Origin: Actinomyces trachealis
GTDB taxonomy: Bacteria; Actinomycetota; Actinomycetes; Actinomycetales; Actinomycetaceae
Assembly: GCF_015711475.1 (NCBI RefSeq)
Contig: NZ_CP065027.1
Coordinates: 496,001-560,000 of the forward strand
DNA length: 64,000 nucleotides
Direction: 5' to 3'
How positions within the stretch are numbered: the stretch's first letter is position 1; each line of letters opens with the position of its first letter. Below are positions 9,395-17,464 of the stretch, one piece after another. Both the position numbers and the translations under genes were made by a program. The notes under the pieces were generated by a model that had not been told where the DNA came from, made no database searches, and saw nothing but the letters and a program-made list of their open reading frames with translations.

Positions 9395-10819
9395 ATGACT
9401 GACGAATCAACGTTCCCTGGCGGTCAACAGTTCCCTGACGCCATCCCTGCTCCATACCCCGACGACGCCGCCGCGCCGCCCGTGGCTCCGCTGGCCCCAG
9501 CGGCCCAACCCGTGCCAATGCCCCCTGCATTGCCTGCATACAGCCCAGTCAGCTTGGCGTTCCGTCCCTTTGCTGCCGCGCCTGCGCAACTCACCACCTT
9601 GTTCACGCTGTTCACAGTCCTGGGCGGTGCACTGGCCAGCGGCCTCCTGTTGAGCCTGGGTGCAGCGTCCTTCAAAGAGGCCCCTAGCTTCTCGAAACTG
9701 CTTCCAGCGGCGATCGGCATGACTCTCTCTGGGAGGCTTAACAGCACCCAGGAGGTTTTCATCGCCCAGGTGGACGTTAACCTGACCTTCCTGGCGCTCG
9801 GCACCCTTGGGATTATCGGTGCAGGAGTTTTTCTGCTGACGCGACGCCGTCGGCGTATAGACGGCTCACTGGCGTCACTGGGCACAGTAGCGATGCGCAG
9901 CGGTGCCGAGGCCCTGGCGATCTCACTGGTCAGCGCGATTCTGTTGGGCTTCCTGAGGTCATCCATCAAGGACGGAGACACCCACATGGAGCTAAAGGGC
10001 TCTTTCCTTGGAGTCTTCCTGATGGTGCTGCTGCTCGTTTTCGTGGCGCAGTTCCTGGGGCGTGTAGGCGACCAGATGCTGTCCCGGGTGCCGGTGCAGG
10101 CCGCCACACCATTGCGTGAGGTGGGTGCTTTGTTCTGGTCGATTGGCGTGGTCATGGTGCCCGTGTCTTTGGTCGGCGGGGCAATCGCCTTTATCTCCAA
10201 GGATGCTGCAGGCGGCATGGCCGTCCTCCCGGTCTACCTTGGCAACCTGGTCACGGCGCTAGTGGCCCTGGGATCCTTTGGGGCGGTTCGCGCAGATACC
10301 AGCCCACTGGCCAACATGTTTGGGGGCGGCGGGGGCGAGGACACCAGCAAGGCGCAGTTTGCCTGGAACCTCATGGGCGGCTGGTCCGTGCTCCTGTTCG
10401 TGGTGATGCTGGCGCTTGTGGCGCTGATCGCCGTCCGCGTCGGCATACGCCGTCCGCGCCTGGTGGCTCCTGACCTGACCCGCACCTGGCAGCTACCCGT
10501 GCTCGCCTGGATCCTGGCCCTGGTATTCATGCACTTGCTTGCGCCCGCGCGCGTAAGCGTATCCGCGCTGGGACACGACCTTGGGGTGGGGGCCAGCATC
10601 ACCTGGTGGTCCTCCATGACTTTCGCGCTTCTGACGGCGCTTGCTTCTGTGGCCGCTGAGTACGTCCCGGCCTTCCTTTACAGCATCTCTGTGCCGTTGC
10701 TGCGCCTGTGCGCGGGCTCAGCCGCCACTGACGGCTGGCTCCGGGGGCAGACGGTGACGCCAGCTGCCGCCCAGGTCGCAGGTTTCCCAGCCACGCCGGA
10801 GGTCACGACCAACTGCTAG
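9395..10819 (+). CDS. Polytopic membrane protein of T7SS locus
   Basis: About 474 residues. ATG 9395 is chosen; a GTG two codons upstream (9389) is an alternative, and neither has a good ribosome binding site. The first 50 residues are rich in Pro and Ala and presumably cytoplasmic. Roughly eight hydrophobic segments follow, the first near TLFTLFTVLGGALASGLLL, with a basic loop TRRRRRIDG between the second and third. No enzymatic motif is recognised. Its place between the WXG100 gene and a repeat-containing membrane protein suggests an accessory membrane component of the secretion locus, but a role in the translocon is not shown. Confidence 0.72.
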   Translation: MTDESTFPGGQQFPDAIPAPYPDDAAAPPVAPLAPAAQPVPMPPALPAYSPVSLAFRPFAAAPAQLTTLFTLFTVLGGALASGLLLSLGAASFKEAPSFSKLLPAAIGMTLSGRLNSTQEVFIAQVDVNLTFLALGTLGIIGAGVFLLTRRRRRIDGSLASLGTVAMRSGAEALAISLVSAILLGFLRSSIKDGDTHMELKGSFLGVFLMVLLLVFVAQFLGRVGDQMLSRVPVQAATPLREVGALFWSIGVVMVPVSLVGGAIAFISKDAAGGMAVLPVYLGNLVTALVALGSFGAVRADTSPLANMFGGGGGEDTSKAQFAWNLMGGWSVLLFVVMLALVALIAVRVGIRRPRLVAPDLTRTWQLPVLAWILALVFMHLLAPARVSVSALGHDLGVGASITWWSSMTFALLTALASVAAEYVPAFLYSISVPLLRLCAGSAATDGWLRGQTVTPAAAQVAGFPATPEVTTNC

Positions 10820-10932
10820 TCTGGCTGGTGGTCCCGCGCCCATTTCCTGGTCGCGGCTCCTGGTCACCCTATGGTCACCGTAACGCGCGGGGGTAATGAC
10901 CAGACCCACCTAGAACCAGTTGTAGGTACACC

Positions 10933-12249
10933 ATGAGCTTGCCGAACCCGCTGGCGGCTGTCGAAGCCCGAGACCCAGCCACGTCCACCCAGAGGCTCTA
11001 CGAGATTGCCTCCGCTGACCCTGGGCTGCACCTAGACATCCTCTTCAACCCTGCGTGCTCATCGGAGCTGCGCAACTGGATCGCCCAAAGCAATCCGGAG
11101 GCCTGGAAGACTTGGCAGGCCGCGCACCTTGGTGCGAGCGGTTCCAGCGCGGATGAGGCAGACTCCGGCCCTGCTGTCGGCCCGGTTCCGGCCCCCGAGC
11201 ACGGCTTGGCTTCTGCCCCGACGGCGGCCGTCGCCTCGGTCTCCTACTCCGCAACCACCGCAGATTTGGCTGCGCCGACCGCGCCAGGACCTTTCGTCGC
11301 CTCCGCGCCGGGTCTGGCGGCTGGGACGCCAAACATGACAGACCTGGCCATGCAGGGCGCGTCCCCAACTGCCCCGACGGCGGACGCGGCGTCGATGGGG
11401 GGCTGGGAGGCGATCACCGACCAGCTGTACGCGGGTGGCTATGCAAATGGCTTCGGTGCGGCTTCCCCGTTCGGTGCCATGCCCCAGGCTGCACCTCCGA
11501 AGAAGACCGCGTGGAAGATACCTGCTGCGGTCCTTGCTGCACTGCTGCTGGTGGGTGGTGGCGCTGTGGGTGCCAAGCTGCTAGTCCATGAGGACAAGGC
11601 CGCCTCCGCCGCCAGCACCGCTGTCTCCTCGGCAACCCCTATGGAACCGGCGATTGGTGGTGCATCTGTTGGCGCCACTGAGGCTGCCGCCAGTGCTGGC
11701 CCCTCGGAGGGGTCTAGTGCGGCGCTGCCTCAGGAAGCTGCCTCCGCGCTCGCTCCCACGCAGCCTCCGGCCCAGCCTCCCGCCCAGGCACCTGCACAGG
11801 CCCAGGCGCCTGAGCAGGGGCAACCGCCTGCACAGGCCCAGGCGCCTGTGGCTCCACCTAACCAGTGGTACGGAAGCACCAAGTTGAACCCGGCTCCGGC
11901 CAGTGCCTACCGGGCGACGCTGATGGACACGGAAACGCAGAACATCTCCTGCGAGATCAGTGAGACCAGCGTTTCCTGTTCGATCGCTCAGCGCAACTAC
12001 TCTTCTATCGGGCAGCCTGACTGCAGCGGGGACCTGTTCTCCATCACGCTTTCTAGCGGATACCCGAGCTTGGCCTGCGGGCAGGCCTTCTTAGGGTCTC
12101 CGGGACAGCACGTGCAGCGCGTGGGCTACGGGGAGTATGCGGCCTCCAACAACTATGCCTGCCTGGCGGAGGTTGATGGGGTCAGCTGCTGGAACCAGTG
12201 GACCGGGCATGGCTTCAAGATCGCCCGGGAGGGCTACACGACCTTCTGA
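10933..12249 (+). CDS. Variant leucine-rich-repeat (LRV) membrane protein with Pro/Gln-rich stalk and Cys-rich outer domain
   Basis: 438 residues. Residues 1-60 match the short variant-leucine-repeat helical module common in Actinomyces proteins (ARDPATSTQRLYEIASADP, then LHLDILFNPACSSELRNW). An Ala/Pro-rich linker and a single membrane helix near residues 195-217 follow, then a long stalk of Pro/Ala/Gln repeats (PPAQ, APAQ units, about nt 11755-11860). The C-terminal ~120 residues carry six or more cysteines (SCEIS, SCSIA, PDCSG, ACGQA, YACLA, SCWNQ) and end with a TGHGF...REGY motif seen in the extracytoplasmic domains of many actinobacterial membrane proteins. The likely topology is cytoplasmic LRV, one helix, and an exported disulfide domain. 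The function is unknown. Confidence 0.75.
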   Translation: MSLPNPLAAVEARDPATSTQRLYEIASADPGLHLDILFNPACSSELRNWIAQSNPEAWKTWQAAHLGASGSSADEADSGPAVGPVPAPEHGLASAPTAAVASVSYSATTADLAAPTAPGPFVASAPGLAAGTPNMTDLAMQGASPTAPTADAASMGGWEAITDQLYAGGYANGFGAASPFGAMPQAAPPKKTAWKIPAAVLAALLLVGGGAVGAKLLVHEDKAASAASTAVSSATPMEPAIGGASVGATEAAASAGPSEGSSAALPQEAASALAPTQPPAQPPAQAPAQAQAPEQGQPPAQAQAPVAPPNQWYGSTKLNPAPASAYRATLMDTETQNISCEISETSVSCSIAQRNYSSIGQPDCSGDLFSITLSSGYPSLACGQAFLGSPGQHVQRVGYGEYAASNNYACLAEVDGVSCWNQWTGHGFKIAREGYTTF

Positions 12250-12651
12250 CTGCGGCATTCCTGCACCGCTCGCGCCAAAATGCACCCGTGAGCGGGGGTG
12301 GGAGGTGGCGGGGAAGCAGTCTTCGGAGCGTGGCGGAGCCCACGTGCTGGCGTGCGTTTCCGGCCTGGCGAGGTGGCGCCGTAGCTGTGTAGCCTTTGCT
12401 GCGGTGCCCGCAACCGGGTGCCGTTCTCCATTCCGTTCCCAGCGGCCTGGTGCGCTTTGCGTGCCGACGTCGTGACGCGGGTCTGCCGTGGCGGGAACCG
12501 ACGGGTCTCCATGACTGGAGGCTCCGGGCGTGGGCCGTGCAAGCGGATCTGCGTGCCGGCCGACCCTTGAGGTGACGCGCGTCGTGGACCGGGGGCGGCC
12601 CAGGTGGCAGGCAGCAGTTTTGTTCGATGCACTGAAGATGGAGAATCAGTA
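12250..12651 (+). other. Intergenic leader upstream of the str operon
   Basis: About 400 bases without a supported gene. It must carry the promoter and 5' leader of rpsL, but I see no convincing -35/-10 pair. The open frames here lack ribosome binding sites and look like chance GC-rich frames. Confidence 0.5.
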
Positions 12652-13026
12652 GTGCCCACCATTCAGCAGCTGGTCCGCAAGGGCCGCTCGACCAAGCGTT
12701 CGACGTCCAAGACGCCCGCGCTTAAGGCCAGCCCGCAGCGTCGCGGCGTGTGCACCCGCGTGTACACCACAACGCCGAAGAAGCCGAACTCCGCTCTCCG
12801 TAAGGTCGCTCGTGTCCGTCTGTCTACGGGCATTGAGGTCACGGCCTATATCCCCGGTGAGGGCCACAACCTCCAGGAGCACTCGATTGTGCTCGTCCGC
12901 GGTGGTCGTGTGAAGGACCTTCCCGGTGTCCGTTACCACATCGTGCGTGGCTCTCTCGACACTCAGGGTGTCAAGGGCCGCCAGCAGGCACGCTCCAAGT
13001 ACGGCGCCAAGAAGGAGAAGAAGTAA
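12652..13026 (+). CDS. rpsL: 30S ribosomal protein S12
   Basis: 124 residues, full length. The start is GTG 12652, which gives the canonical [12 protein letters not shown]-terminus; an in-frame ATG at 12604 would add 16 residues unlike any S12. The decoding-site loop [11 protein letters not shown] and the loop with [10 protein letters not shown] are intact. Both streptomycin-relevant lysines (in KKPNS and in the GRVKDLPG segment) are present, so the wild-type sensitive form is expected. It is the first gene of the str operon and overlaps rpsG by one base. Confidence 0.98.
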   Translation: MPTIQQLVRKGRSTKRSTSKTPALKASPQRRGVCTRVYTTTPKKPNSALRKVARVRLSTGIEVTAYIPGEGHNLQEHSIVLVRGGRVKDLPGVRYHIVRGSLDTQGVKGRQQARSKYGAKKEKK

Positions 13027-13496
13027 TGCCTCGTAAGGGTCCCGCACCCAAGCGACCGCTCGCCGTCGACCCCGTCTACGGCTCCCCGGTCGTCACCCAG
13101 CTTGTCAACCGTGTCCTGCTTGATGGCAAGAAGTCCACCGCTGAGCGCATCGTTTACGGTGCCCTGGAGGGGGTCCGCACCAAGACGGAGCAGGACCCGG
13201 TCTCCGTGCTCAAGCGCGCCCTGGACAACATTCGCCCCGCGCTGGAGGTCCGTTCCCGCCGCGTCGGTGGCGCCACCTACCAGGTGCCCGTTGAGGTCCG
13301 CCCTGGCCGCGCCACCACCCTGGCCCTGCGCTGGCTTGTGGATTACTCCCGTGAGCGTCGCGAGAACACCATGACTGAGCGTCTTATGAACGAGATCTTG
13401 GACGCTTCCAACGGCCTGGGGGCCGCGGTCAAGCGTCGCGAGGACATGCACCGCATGGCCGAGTCCAACAAGGCCTTCGCCCACTACCGCTGGTAA
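13026..13496 (+). CDS. rpsG: 30S ribosomal protein S7
   Basis: 156 residues, the usual bacterial length, with [19 protein letters not shown] at the N-terminus and [19 protein letters not shown] at the C-terminus. It organises the 3' major domain of 16S rRNA and sits at the tRNA exit site. It is coupled to rpsL (TAATG overlap). A large stem-loop lies between it and fusA. Confidence 0.98.
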   Translation: MPRKGPAPKRPLAVDPVYGSPVVTQLVNRVLLDGKKSTAERIVYGALEGVRTKTEQDPVSVLKRALDNIRPALEVRSRRVGGATYQVPVEVRPGRATTLALRWLVDYSRERRENTMTERLMNEILDASNGLGAAVKRREDMHRMAESNKAFAHYRW

Positions 13497-13506
13497 TTCC
13501 AGCCGC

Positions 13507-13547
13507 ACGTCGGCTGGGGCTCGCCCCGGGCGGGGCCCAGCCGACGT
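13507..13547 (+). terminator. Stem-loop between rpsG and fusA
   Basis: A 12-bp perfect outer stem (13507-13518 with 13536-13547) with further GC pairing inside the loop. There is no T-run, so it is more likely an attenuator, a processing site or an mRNA-stabilising structure than a full terminator. Confidence 0.5.
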
Positions 13548-13583
13548 CGTCAAGACCAACCTCACTAAAGAAGGACACCACCA

Positions 13584-15719
13584 GTGGCACTTGACGTGCT
13601 GACAGACCTCACCAAGGTCCGCAATATCGGCATCATGGCCCACATTGACGCCGGTAAGACCACCGTGACCGAGCGCATCCTGTTTTACACGGGCATCAAC
13701 TACAAGCTGGGCGAGACGCACGACGGCGCCTCGACCATGGACTGGATGGAGCAGGAGCAGGAGCGTGGTATCACCATCACCTCCGCAGCCACCACCTGCT
13801 TCTGGAAGAAGAACCAGATCAACATCATTGACACTCCCGGCCACGTGGACTTCACGGTCGAGGTCGAGCGCTCTTTGCGCGTGCTCGACGGCGCAGTCGC
13901 AGTCTTTGACGGCAAGGAGGGGGTGGAGCCGCAGTCCGAGACGGTGTGGCGCCAGGCGGACAAGTACAACGTGCCGCGCGTGTGCTACATCAACAAGATG
14001 GACAAGCTGGGCGCGAACTTCGACTTCTCTGTCCAGACCATCCGTGACCGCCTTCACGCCACCCCGATCGTCATCAACTTCCCGATCGGTGCTGAGAGTG
14101 AGTTCTCCGGCCTGGTGGACGTGCTGGAGATGCGCGCCATCCGTTTCCCGGAGAAGGACGCTGACGGCCAGGACACCCGCGGCTCGGTGGTCGAGTACGA
14201 GGAGATCCCCGCTGAACTTCAGGCTAGGGCTGAGGAGCTGCGCGCTGAGCTTGTAGAGACGGTCGCTGAGGCCGACGACACGCTCATGGAGAAATACTTG
14301 GAGGGTGAGGAGCTCAGCGTCGCCGAACTCAAGTCCGGCATCCGTAAGCTCACCATCGCAGGCAAGGCTTTCCCGGTGCTGGCCGGCTCCGCCTTTAAGA
14401 ACAAGGGCATCCAGCCGGTGCTGGACGCGGTGCTGGACTTCCTGCCCTCACCGCTGGATGTGCCGGCTGTGGAGGGCACCCTGCCCAACGATGAGGAGAC
14501 GATTGTCAGCCGCAAGGTTGATGAGAGCGAGCCCTTCGCTGCGCTGGCTTTTAAGGTTGCCACGCACCCCTTCTACGGCAAGCTCGTGTACGTGCGCGTG
14601 TACTCCGGCAAGGTCTCACAGGGCGAGCAGGTCCTTAACGCTACCAAGGGCAAGAAGGAGCGCATCGGCAAGCTGTTTCAGATGCACTCCAACAAGGAGA
14701 ACCCGGTGGATTCGGCCCACGCTGGCCACATCTACGCTTTCATCGGCCTGAAGGACGTCACTACGGGTGACACTCTTTGCGCCCAGAATGCCCCGGTGAT
14801 CCTGGAGTCCATGACGTTCCCGGACCCTGTGATCCATGTGGCCATCGAGCCTAAGACCAAGGGTGACCAGGAGAAGCTGGGTGTGGCCATCCAGAAGCTC
14901 TCCGAGGAGGACCCGACCTTCACGGTAGAGCTTGATGAGGAGACCGGCCAGACCGTCATCGGCGGTATGGGCGAGTTGCACCTGGACGTCTTCGTGGACC
15001 GTATGCGCCGTGAGTTCAAGGTGGAGGCCAACGTGGGTAACCCGATGGTCGCCTACCGTGAGACCATCCGCAAGAAGGTTGACAAGGTCGAGTACACGCA
15101 CAAGAAACAGACTGGTGGTTCCGGTCAGTTCGCGAAGGTGCTCATGTCCTTTGAGCCGCTTGAGGTCGTGGAGGCCGAGGACGGTGAGGAGAAGAAGCAC
15201 TACGAGTTCGTCAACGCCGTCACTGGTGGTCGCGTGCCGCGCGAGTACATCCCCAGCGTTGACGCCGGTGTCAAGGACGCCATGCTCACCGGGGTCCTTG
15301 CGGGCTACCCGGTTGTCGATGTCAAGGCCACTCTGATCGACGGCGGCTATCACGAGGTTGACTCTTCTGAGATGGCCTTCAAGATTGCTGGCTCGATGGC
15401 GTTCAAGGAGGGTGCCAAGAAGGCCTCCCCGGTTCTGCTGGAGCCGGTTATGGCTGTCGAGGTGCGTACCCCTGAGGAGTACATGGGTGACGTCATCGGT
15501 GACCTGAACTCCCGACGTGGCATGATCCAGTCCATGGAGGACGCCGTGGGTGTGAAGGTTGTCCGGGCCGCGGTGCCGCTGTCGGAGATGTTCGGTTACG
15601 TCGGTGACCTGCGCTCCAAGACCCAGGGCCGCGCGGTCTACTCGATGACCTTCGACTCTTACGCGGAGGTCCCGAAGAACGTCGCGGATGAGATTATCGC
15701 CAAGGCCAAGGGCGCCTGA
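13584..15719 (+). CDS. fusA: Elongation factor G
   Basis: 711 residues, GTG start after AAGGAC. It is the translocase GTPase of protein synthesis. G1 is AHIDAGKTT, the switch I region has [12 protein letters not shown]3 is DTPGHVDF and G4 is NKMD. Domain IV includes [11 protein letters not shown] and the C-terminal domains are complete. Nothing departs from the family. A single fusA lies in its standard place between rpsG and tuf. Confidence 0.98.
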   Translation: MALDVLTDLTKVRNIGIMAHIDAGKTTVTERILFYTGINYKLGETHDGASTMDWMEQEQERGITITSAATTCFWKKNQINIIDTPGHVDFTVEVERSLRVLDGAVAVFDGKEGVEPQSETVWRQADKYNVPRVCYINKMDKLGANFDFSVQTIRDRLHATPIVINFPIGAESEFSGLVDVLEMRAIRFPEKDADGQDTRGSVVEYEEIPAELQARAEELRAELVETVAEADDTLMEKYLEGEELSVAELKSGIRKLTIAGKAFPVLAGSAFKNKGIQPVLDAVLDFLPSPLDVPAVEGTLPNDEETIVSRKVDESEPFAALAFKVATHPFYGKLVYVRVYSGKVSQGEQVLNATKGKKERIGKLFQMHSNKENPVDSAHAGHIYAFIGLKDVTTGDTLCAQNAPVILESMTFPDPVIHVAIEPKTKGDQEKLGVAIQKLSEEDPTFTVELDEETGQTVIGGMGELHLDVFVDRMRREFKVEANVGNPMVAYRETIRKKVDKVEYTHKKQTGGSGQFAKVLMSFEPLEVVEAEDGEEKKHYEFVNAVTGGRVPREYIPSVDAGVKDAMLTGVLAGYPVVDVKATLIDGGYHEVDSSEMAFKIAGSMAFKEGAKKASPVLLEPVMAVEVRTPEEYMGDVIGDLNSRRGMIQSMEDAVGVKVVRAAVPLSEMFGYVGDLRSKTQGRAVYSMTFDSYAEVPKNVADEIIAKAKGA

Positions 15720-15730
15720 GCCCAGCCGTG

Positions 15731-15766
15731 GTGGGGGAGGGGCCGGTGTGCCCGCCCCTCTCCCAC
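15731..15766 (+). terminator. Stem-loop between fusA and tuf
   Basis: A 13-bp stem with one G-T pair (15731-15743 with 15754-15766) directly after the fusA stop, without a T-run. It may partly separate tuf from the upstream str transcript. Confidence 0.5.
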
Positions 15767-15912
15767 CCCCGGCGGTCACGGCGTTACGCCTAAGGCCGCC
15801 GTTCCAGTAAGATTTCCAACAAACCACCGTAGATACGCTTTGCGTCGGACTCGCTAACATGGGTGAGTCGATTCACGACGAGGAGCACTACCCGAGTCCC
15901 AGGAGGACACAA

Positions 15913-17103
15913 GTGGCCAAGGCCAAGTTCGAGCGGACCAAGCCGCACGTCAACATCGGAACGATCGGTCACGTCGACCACGGCAAGACGACGCTGACCG
16001 CTGCGATCTCCAAGGTTCTGCACGACGAGTACCCGGAGTTGAACCCCTTCACCCCCTTCGACGAGATCGACAAGGCTCCTGAGGAGCGTCAGCGCGGTAT
16101 CACGATCAACATCGCGCACGTCGAGTACCAGACCGATAAGCGTCACTACGCTCACGTGGACGCCCCCGGCCACGCTGACTACATCAAGAACATGATCACC
16201 GGTGCGGCCCAGATGGATGGCGCCATCCTGGTGGTTGCCGCCACCGACGGCCCCATGGCTCAGACCCGCGAGCACGTGCTGCTTGCCCGTCAGGTTGGTG
16301 TGCCGGTCCTGCTGGTAGCCCTGAACAAGAGCGACATGGTTGAGGACGAGGAGCTTCTGGAGCTTGTGGAGATGGAGGTCCGCGAGCTGCTGTCCTCCCA
16401 GGACTACGACGGCGACAACGCCCCCGTGGTGCGCGTCTCCGCTCTCAAGGCCCTGGAGGGCGACGCCGAGTGGACTCCGAAGATCAAGGAGCTCATGGAC
16501 GCGGTCGACGAGTACATCCCGACCCCCGAGCGTGACATGGACAAGCCCTTCCTCATGCCGATTGAGGATGTTTTCACGATCACCGGTCGTGGCACCGTCG
16601 TCACCGGTCGTGTGGAGCGCGGCAAGCTGCCCATCAACTCTGAGGTCGAGATCCTCGGTATCCGCGAGGCTCAGAAGACCACCGTCACCGGTATCGAAAT
16701 GTTCCACAAGCAGATGGACGAGGCTTGGGCCGGTGAGAACTGTGGTCTGCTGCTGCGCGGTACCAAGCGTGAGGACGTTGAGCGCGGCCAGGTTGTGGCC
16801 AAGCCCGGCTCCATCACCCCACACACTGAGTTCGAGGGCCACGTCTACATCCTGACCAAGGATGAGGGCGGCCGCCACAACCCCTTCTACTCGAACTACC
16901 GTCCGCAGTTCTACTTCCGGACCACGGACGTCACCGGCGTCATCACCTTGCCTGAAGGCACTGAGATGGTCATGCCTGGTGACACCACGGAGATGTCCGT
17001 CCAGCTGATCCAGCCCATCGCCATGGAGGAGGGCCTCGGCTTCGCCATCCGTGAGGGTGGCCGCACCGTTGGCTCTGGCCGCGTCACGAAGATTATCAAG
17101 TGA
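15913..17103 (+). CDS. tuf: Elongation factor Tu
   Basis: 396 residues from GTG 15913, which is preceded by AGGAGG at 15901-15906 and gives the standard [19 protein letters not shown] start; an ATG at 15859 in frame is rejected. It delivers aminoacyl-tRNA to the ribosome as the GTP complex. [23 protein letters not shown] and the C-terminal [11 protein letters not shown] are intact. A strong terminator follows, closing the str operon. Confidence 0.98.
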   Translation: MAKAKFERTKPHVNIGTIGHVDHGKTTLTAAISKVLHDEYPELNPFTPFDEIDKAPEERQRGITINIAHVEYQTDKRHYAHVDAPGHADYIKNMITGAAQMDGAILVVAATDGPMAQTREHVLLARQVGVPVLLVALNKSDMVEDEELLELVEMEVRELLSSQDYDGDNAPVVRVSALKALEGDAEWTPKIKELMDAVDEYIPTPERDMDKPFLMPIEDVFTITGRGTVVTGRVERGKLPINSEVEILGIREAQKTTVTGIEMFHKQMDEAWAGENCGLLLRGTKREDVERGQVVAKPGSITPHTEFEGHVYILTKDEGGRHNPFYSNYRPQFYFRTTDVTGVITLPEGTEMVMPGDTTEMSVQLIQPIAMEEGLGFAIREGGRTVGSGRVTKIIK

Positions 17104-17145
17104 TGATCTGAGTCTTAGGTCTGGCACCTGGTGCCGGTCCTGTGA

Positions 17146-17190
17146 GTGTCCCCTGTCTGGCAAGTCCAGGCGGGGGACACTCTTTCTGTC
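17146..17190 (+). terminator. Intrinsic terminator of the str operon
   Basis: A 15-bp stem with two G-T pairs (17146-17160 with 17166-17180), a 5-base loop, and the pyrimidine tail TCTTTCTGTCT. Confidence 0.85.
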
Positions 17191-17288
17191 TCCGCGAGAT
17201 CAGGCGCGTTTCCTAGCGAGAGCACTCCTGCCTGGCACCAGGATCGGTGCGGTAGGCGCTGACCCTCCGGTATGGCATTGCCGTTTAG

Positions 17289-17464
17289 CCTGCGGTCCAA
17301 TGAAGCTAGGTGTCATCGAGGTGACCCTTCGGTTACAGGGCTGCATAGGCTGACCTTCCTTAGGGTGTCGGTTGTTAAGGTGGGCAAAGTGTTTTAGCGC
17401 GACGTATTCCTGGCCGCTGGTCGGGGTCGCGACCGTCTCATACCACCCCGAGGAGAACCGTGTC
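17289..17464 (+). promoter_or_regulatory. Conserved 5' control block of adhesin 1 (copy A)
   Basis: This stretch before the first tandem adhesin is clearly similar to 20749-20924 before the second, at a constant offset of 3,460 bases up to the ATG. Conserved islands are TGTCATCGAGGTGACC, a small dyad GTGACC-CTTC-GGTTAC (17321-17336), CGGTTGTTAAGGTG and the ribosome binding site CCCCGAGGAGAACC. A promoter is likely around TTGTTA, but the spacing to a -10 is not clear. The block is shared in an otherwise unrelated intergenic context, which suggests common regulation. Confidence 0.55.

Noticed and set aside
12198..12475. Short forward frames in the rpsL leader
   Set aside because: Overlap the end of the LRV gene or non-coding leader; Arg/Pro/Ser-rich and without coding signals.
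12963..14057. 364-codon reverse frame across rpsG/fusA
   Set aside because: Antisense to two complete essential genes and without a recognisable protein.
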